From assembly GCA_044222245.1 (NCBI GenBank), contig JBGANQ010000040.1:1-64000 (forward strand): a stretch of 64,000 nt of DNA. Direction: 5' to 3'. The stretch comes from CALFML01 sp044222245. Its GTDB lineage: Bacteria > Myxococcota_A > Polyangia > Palsa-1104 > JAEUJZ01. How positions within the stretch are numbered: position 1 is the first letter of the stretch; every line of letters starts with the position of its first letter. The notes below the pieces were generated by a model, which was not told where the DNA came from, searched no databases, and saw only the letters and a program-made list of their open reading frames with translations. The position numbers and the translations under genes are program-made. Of this stretch, positions 60,244 to 64,000 are shown one piece after another.

Positions 60244-63200
60244 ATGCGCTCAGCCCGCTCTGCGCCCTTTCGCCGCTTCCGGCGCCGCAGTCCCTGGGGG
60301 CGCTTGGCGGGCTGGGGCAGGCGGGGCGGCGGGCTGGGGGCGCTGCTCGTCGTGCTCATGCTGGGCCTAGGCAGCCGGGCGGCGCGCGCCGGGGATCCCG
60401 AGCTCGTGTACCGCTCGCTCGAGACCGCGCACTTCCGCATCACCTACCACGAGCCGCTCGGCCGCGTCGCCCAGCGCCTGGCGGTGGTGGCAGAGTCGGC
60501 GCTCAGCACGCTCGGCCCGGTGCTCAAGCACACCCCGCGGCTGCGCACCGAGGTGCTGCTCACCGACGACACCGACTCCAGCAACGGCTCGGCCACCGCG
60601 CTGCCGTTCACCACGGTGCGGCTGTACCTGACCGCCCCCGACGATCGCTCCGAGCTCAACGACTTCGACGACTGGCTGTACGCGCTGTTTGTGCACGAGT
60701 ACACCCACATCCTGCACCTTGACACGATCAACGGCCTGCCGCGGTGGGTGAACTACCTGCTCGGCTTCGGGGTAAACACGATCTACGCCCCCAACCAGAT
60801 CCAGCCGCGCTGGTTCATCGAGGGCCTGGCGGTCTTCGAGGAGACCGAGCGGACGAGCGCCGGCCGGCTGCGCTCGACGCTGTTTGACATGTACCTGCGC
60901 AGCCACACGCTGGAGGGCAAGTTCCTTGGCCTCGATCGGGTGACAAACCAGAGCCACCTGTTCCCGCGCGGCAACGTGCCTTACCTGTACGGCTCGACGT
61001 TCCTGCGCTACCTGGCCGGGCGTTTCGGCCAGGACACCCTGCAGCAGATCTCGCAGCGCTACGGCGGCTGCTGGTCGCCGGACTGCTGGGTGCCGTGGGG
61101 GATGAGCCGGGTGCTGCGGCGCCTGACCGGCCACACCTACGACGAGGTCTACCTCGACTTCCGCCGCGCGATGGAGCAGCGCTACCGCGCCCAGCGGGAG
61201 GCGATCGAGCGCTCGCCGCTCGGGCTGACCAGCGGCCGCCCGCTCACCGGCTGGAAGGTCGACATCGATCGGCCGCAGTTTGCCGAGGGCGGCAAGACCA
61301 TCTTGTGGGTCGACAGCGATCCCAACCAGCGCACCGCCCTGCGCCGCTATGACATGCGCACCGGCAAGACCACCATCGAGCTCAAGCTGGACGGCACCAA
61401 CGGCTTCGCGCTGGCCGCCGACGGACAGACGGCGATCCTGTCGCGGGTCAACTTCTACCGCCAGAGCTACGCCTACCAGGACCTGGTCGCCTACCGCCGC
61501 GATCGCCGCGAGCTGGTCGCCCTCACCGATGGCCTGCGCGCCGACAACCCCGCCATCTCGCCCGACGGCAAGAAGGTCGCCTTCGAGGTCAACTCGCTCG
61601 GCACCCGGCGACTGGGCATCATGGCCCTGCCCGACCTCAGCCGGCCGGGCAGCCAGCGGCAGGTCGACCCGCGGGCGGTGGCGGTCCCCGAGGTCTGGCG
61701 GGCCCGCGCCGCCTCGGCGGTGAGCTTCCCGCTGCCGCAGCGCGAGTGGAGCCAGGTCTACACGCCGGCCTGGTCTCCAGACGGCAAGCAGCTGGCGCTG
61801 TCGTACTGGCAGGAGGGCGGCTTCCGCGACATCGTCACCCTGGACCTTGCCACCGGCGAGCTGCGCTACATCACCCGCGATCGCGCCCTGGACCTCGAGC
61901 CGCACTACTCCAGCGACGGGCAGTACCTGTACTTCGTCTCGGATCGGACCGGCGTCTACAACCTGTACGCGCACCACCTCGCCAGCGACACCACGTTCCA
62001 GGTCACCAGCGTCCTGTCGGGCGTGTTCAGCCCCGCCGTCTCACCCGACGGCACCCTGGCCGCCTACATCGGCTTTGTCGCCGAGGGCTACCGCCTGGAG
62101 GTCACGCCCATCGATCGCACCCGCTTCGTGCTGGCGCCGCCGGCGATCGACGACCGTCCCGAGCCGCGGCTGGTCCCCGCGGTCGACCAGAGCGCCGCCG
62201 GCCGCCTGCCGGTGCAGCGCTACAACCCGGCGCGGACGTTCTTCCGCACGCCGCTGTCGTTTCTCAACCTGCAGCTGCCGATCTCGGCCCCCGGGCCGTA
62301 CGGGCAGTCGTTCGGGCTGCAGTTTTCGACCAGCGATCTGGCGGGCCTCCACACCCTGGTCATGGGCCTGACCATTAACAGCGGGCGCGCCGACGCCACC
62401 GGGTTCTTCGCCCGCTACACCTACGGGCGGCTGTGGAACTCGCTGTACCTGGACATCTCGCGCAGCCTTTACCCGCGCGGGGGCCTCATCGTCAACGGCC
62501 AGAACCGCGCCTACGATGAGGAAGCGCTGGCCGCCACCGCCGGCACCGATCTGCCGGTGCTGCGCGACGCGGCGCGCTCGGCGACGCTGTCGTTTTCGTA
62601 CGGCCTGACCTTTTGGCGCAACCAGACCCCGCAGGCGCCGGCAGGCCCGGACGACATCTCGCTGAAGCTGCCCGAGGTCGGGCGCTACGCCCAGGTGAGC
62701 GCGACGTTTACCTACAACGACTCGCGGCGCTACGTCTTCTCGGTCGGGCCCGAGGCGGGTCGCTACCTGTCGCTGGGGGTGACGGCGGCGCACCCGGCGC
62801 TCGGCTCGGAGTTTCGCGTCTACTCGGTGCAGCTGACGCTGGCGCAGTATGTTGGCATCCCGTGGCCGTGGCAGTGGGCGAAAAACCACACCTTGCTCAT
62901 GAGCTACCAGGGCGGCTTCTCCGGCGGCGACCTGCAGCGGCGGGGGTTTTTCTACCTCGGCGGGTTCCCGACCAGCGAGGACTACCTGCGCGCCGCCCTG
63001 CTCGGCGCTCGCCCCGGTCAGCCGCGCCTGCGCGGCTATGAGCCGGGGGCCTTTTACGGCGACCAGCGGCACGTCATCAACCTGGAGTACCGCTTCCCGA
63101 TCCTGTGGATCGAGCGCGGCTACGGCACCCTGCCCGGCTTCCTCACCCGCCTGCACGGGGCGATCTACTCGGACATCGGCACCGCGCTGTTTGGCCGGCT

Positions 63201-63357
63201 GACGCTCGAGCAGGTAAAGACTAGCCTCGGCGGCGAGCTGCGCCTGGACGGCCTGCTCGGCTACTTTCTGCCGTTTACCCTGCAGCTCGGCTACGCGCAC
63301 GGCTTCCAGGACGGCGCTACGCACCAGGTTTACGTCCTGATCAACAACCCCCTGTAG
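60244..63357 (+). CDS. Secreted gluzincin with propeller and outer-membrane barrel regions
   Basis: 1037 residues. A long signal region (hydrophobic about 30-49) is followed by a peptidase-like domain with HEYTH (H151, E152, H155) and a third ligand E193 in FIEGLAVFEE, the HExxH plus E layout of gluzincin zinc peptidases. Next, a PD40/TolB-like beta-propeller (about 350-640; PAISPDGKKVAFEV, PAWSPDGKQLALSYW, PHYSSDGQYLYFVS, PAVSPDGTLAAYIG). The last 380 residues have alternating aromatic strands and end in HQVYVLINNPL, like a BamA/Omp85-type beta-barrel. Together it is probably an outer-membrane protein with an exposed or periplasmic peptidase and propeller. Known as a type in Bacteroidetes and Deltaproteobacteria; function unproven. 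Confidence 0.85.
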   Translation: MRSARSAPFRRFRRRSPWGRLAGWGRRGGGLGALLVVLMLGLGSRAARAGDPELVYRSLETAHFRITYHEPLGRVAQRLAVVAESALSTLGPVLKHTPRLRTEVLLTDDTDSSNGSATALPFTTVRLYLTAPDDRSELNDFDDWLYALFVHEYTHILHLDTINGLPRWVNYLLGFGVNTIYAPNQIQPRWFIEGLAVFEETERTSAGRLRSTLFDMYLRSHTLEGKFLGLDRVTNQSHLFPRGNVPYLYGSTFLRYLAGRFGQDTLQQISQRYGGCWSPDCWVPWGMSRVLRRLTGHTYDEVYLDFRRAMEQRYRAQREAIERSPLGLTSGRPLTGWKVDIDRPQFAEGGKTILWVDSDPNQRTALRRYDMRTGKTTIELKLDGTNGFALAADGQTAILSRVNFYRQSYAYQDLVAYRRDRRELVALTDGLRADNPAISPDGKKVAFEVNSLGTRRLGIMALPDLSRPGSQRQVDPRAVAVPEVWRARAASAVSFPLPQREWSQVYTPAWSPDGKQLALSYWQEGGFRDIVTLDLATGELRYITRDRALDLEPHYSSDGQYLYFVSDRTGVYNLYAHHLASDTTFQVTSVLSGVFSPAVSPDGTLAAYIGFVAEGYRLEVTPIDRTRFVLAPPAIDDRPEPRLVPAVDQSAAGRLPVQRYNPARTFFRTPLSFLNLQLPISAPGPYGQSFGLQFSTSDLAGLHTLVMGLTINSGRADATGFFARYTYGRLWNSLYLDISRSLYPRGGLIVNGQNRAYDEEALAATAGTDLPVLRDAARSATLSFSYGLTFWRNQTPQAPAGPDDISLKLPEVGRYAQVSATFTYNDSRRYVFSVGPEAGRYLSLGVTAAHPALGSEFRVYSVQLTLAQYVGIPWPWQWAKNHTLLMSYQGGFSGGDLQRRGFFYLGGFPTSEDYLRAALLGARPGQPRLRGYEPGAFYGDQRHVINLEYRFPILWIERGYGTLPGFLTRLHGAIYSDIGTALFGRLTLEQVKTSLGGELRLDGLLGYFLPFTLQLGYAHGFQDGATHQVYVLINNPL

Positions 63358-63361
63358 CGGC

Positions 63362-64000
63362 TCAGGCGACCGGCGGGGTGGCCGCGGGGGCGGACTGTGA
63401 AGCCACTGGTGGAGCGGACTGGGATGCCCCCGGCGGGGCGGCCTCGCGCTCGGCCGGCGGCGGGCCCGTCCGCTCGTCGCCGCGCAGCACGAGCTCCGAG
63501 GAGTGGACGCGGCGCTGCAGCTCGCGCGCCCACACCGCCAGCATCTCTTCGTCCGAGCTCGGGTGGCGGCCCGGGCTCTCGCCGGCGACGATGTCGCACT
63601 GGCCGGGGTTGTCCAGGCTCACCTGCAGGTGCATGCGCTGCATGGCGCGGGTGATGTCGTGGAAGGGGAAGGCGGTGCCGGTGCTGCGGGCGACCTGGAA
63701 CAGGTACTTCTCGATCTGCTCGGCGGCCTGCGGCGACAGCTGCCAGGTCGGGGCCAGCGGCCACGGCACGCCGCAGGTGCGGGCGGTGATGAAGCCGCGG
63801 CGGATCGCCTCGAGCACGACCCGCTCGGGCCGCGGCACCGCTGCCGGCGCATACCAGGCGCCGACCACCCGCAGCGGCCCCTGCAGCCGCGCGCTCGGCT
63901 CCTCCAGCGCCACCAGCTCGCCGAGCGGCAGCGTCCCGTGGCGCGGCCAGCCGACGCGCAGCGCGGTGGCGTGGGCACCGCCCTGGCTGGCGTTGACGCT
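63362..64000 (-). CDS. 3' part of an unrecognised gene, cut by the window edge
   Basis: The frame is open to the right edge (first visible residues SVNASQGGAHATALRVGWPR), so the start is outside. The visible 212 residues contain a beta-rich stretch (LPLGELVALEEP, LRVVGAWYA) and a helical one (AEQIEKYLFQVARSTGTAFP), and end in a low-complexity tail with repeats of PPVASQSAP. Family unknown; the first part might be a small beta-barrel of PilZ style. Convergent with the gluzincin gene, 4 bp between stops. Confidence 0.6.
   Translation of the reverse strand, partial: SVNASQGGAHATALRVGWPRHGTLPLGELVALEEPSARLQGPLRVVGAWYAPAAVPRPERVVLEAIRRGFITARTCGVPWPLAPTWQLSPQAAEQIEKYLFQVARSTGTAFPFHDITRAMQRMHLQVSLDNPGQCDIVAGESPGRHPSSDEEMLAVWARELQRRVHSSELVLRGDERTGPPPAEREAAPPGASQSAPPVASQSAPAATPPVA

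Overview
The window is GC-rich, gene-dense bacterial DNA that reads like a myxobacterium (Myxococcota, formerly Deltaproteobacteria). The signs are several Ser/Thr protein kinases, a KaiC-like ATPase next to a hybrid histidine kinase, a sigma-54 activator, a CHAT/TPR protein in a sigma-factor operon, many lipoproteins and a type VI secretion system (T6SS) whose PAAR-like protein is of the DUF4280 type. The assignment is inferred from gene content only; there is no rRNA or other marker gene.

Layout. 1-2948: a sigma-54 activator with a degenerate receiver domain (5' end outside the window) and an HD phosphohydrolase. 3087-9105 (minus strand): sigma factor, membrane-anchored putative anti-sigma factor, a small repeat protein, a CHAT-domain lipoprotein and a membrane protein. 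9480-16226: a di-heme c-type lipoprotein, a KaiC-like ATPase and a hybrid sensor kinase. 16236-21982: a vWA/DUF2135-like protein, a zinc-ribbon pseudokinase and a divergent zinc-ribbon/SPFH-like coiled-coil protein, probably one functional cluster. 22124-28268: a divergent PurA-family enzyme, a frameshifted TIM-barrel-like gene, a glycosyltransferase and a Ser/Thr kinase with TPRs. 28435-30249: a Lys-rich protein with a hydrophobic centre. 30535-32279: a minimal integrase/excisionase element bounded by 18-bp near-perfect direct repeats.

32447-57215 is a T6SS locus in the order ANL-family pseudoenzyme, IglI-like (tentative), tssG-like, tssB, tssC, tube-like, tssK, tssE, vgrG, tssF, tssL, small protein, tssM, tssJ-like, DUF4280 PAAR. 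tssB-tssC-tube-tssK is the same order as iglABCD of the Francisella system, and neither clpV/tssH nor an obvious tssA is present.

The central observation is that this operon is broken repeatedly by accessory inserts. A DUF1016 nuclease gene separates the IglI-like gene from its probable start codon. A DJ-1/PfpI gene splits tssB after about codon 29. A two-gene cassette (small cytosolic protein plus Cys-rich lipoprotein) splits tssK. A putative effector gene sits between tssM and tssJ. Three of the four inserts end on the right in a related 34-52 bp sequence that can encode the peptide IGH(D/K)LR. Either the T6SS is decaying, or these are members of a cargo-carrying insertion family that targets this locus.

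57222-64000: AMMECR1 and MEMO proteins (AmmeMemoRadiSam A and B), a Ser/Thr kinase with a C-terminal PAS-like region, a large secreted gluzincin/propeller/outer-membrane-barrel protein, and a truncated gene at the right edge.
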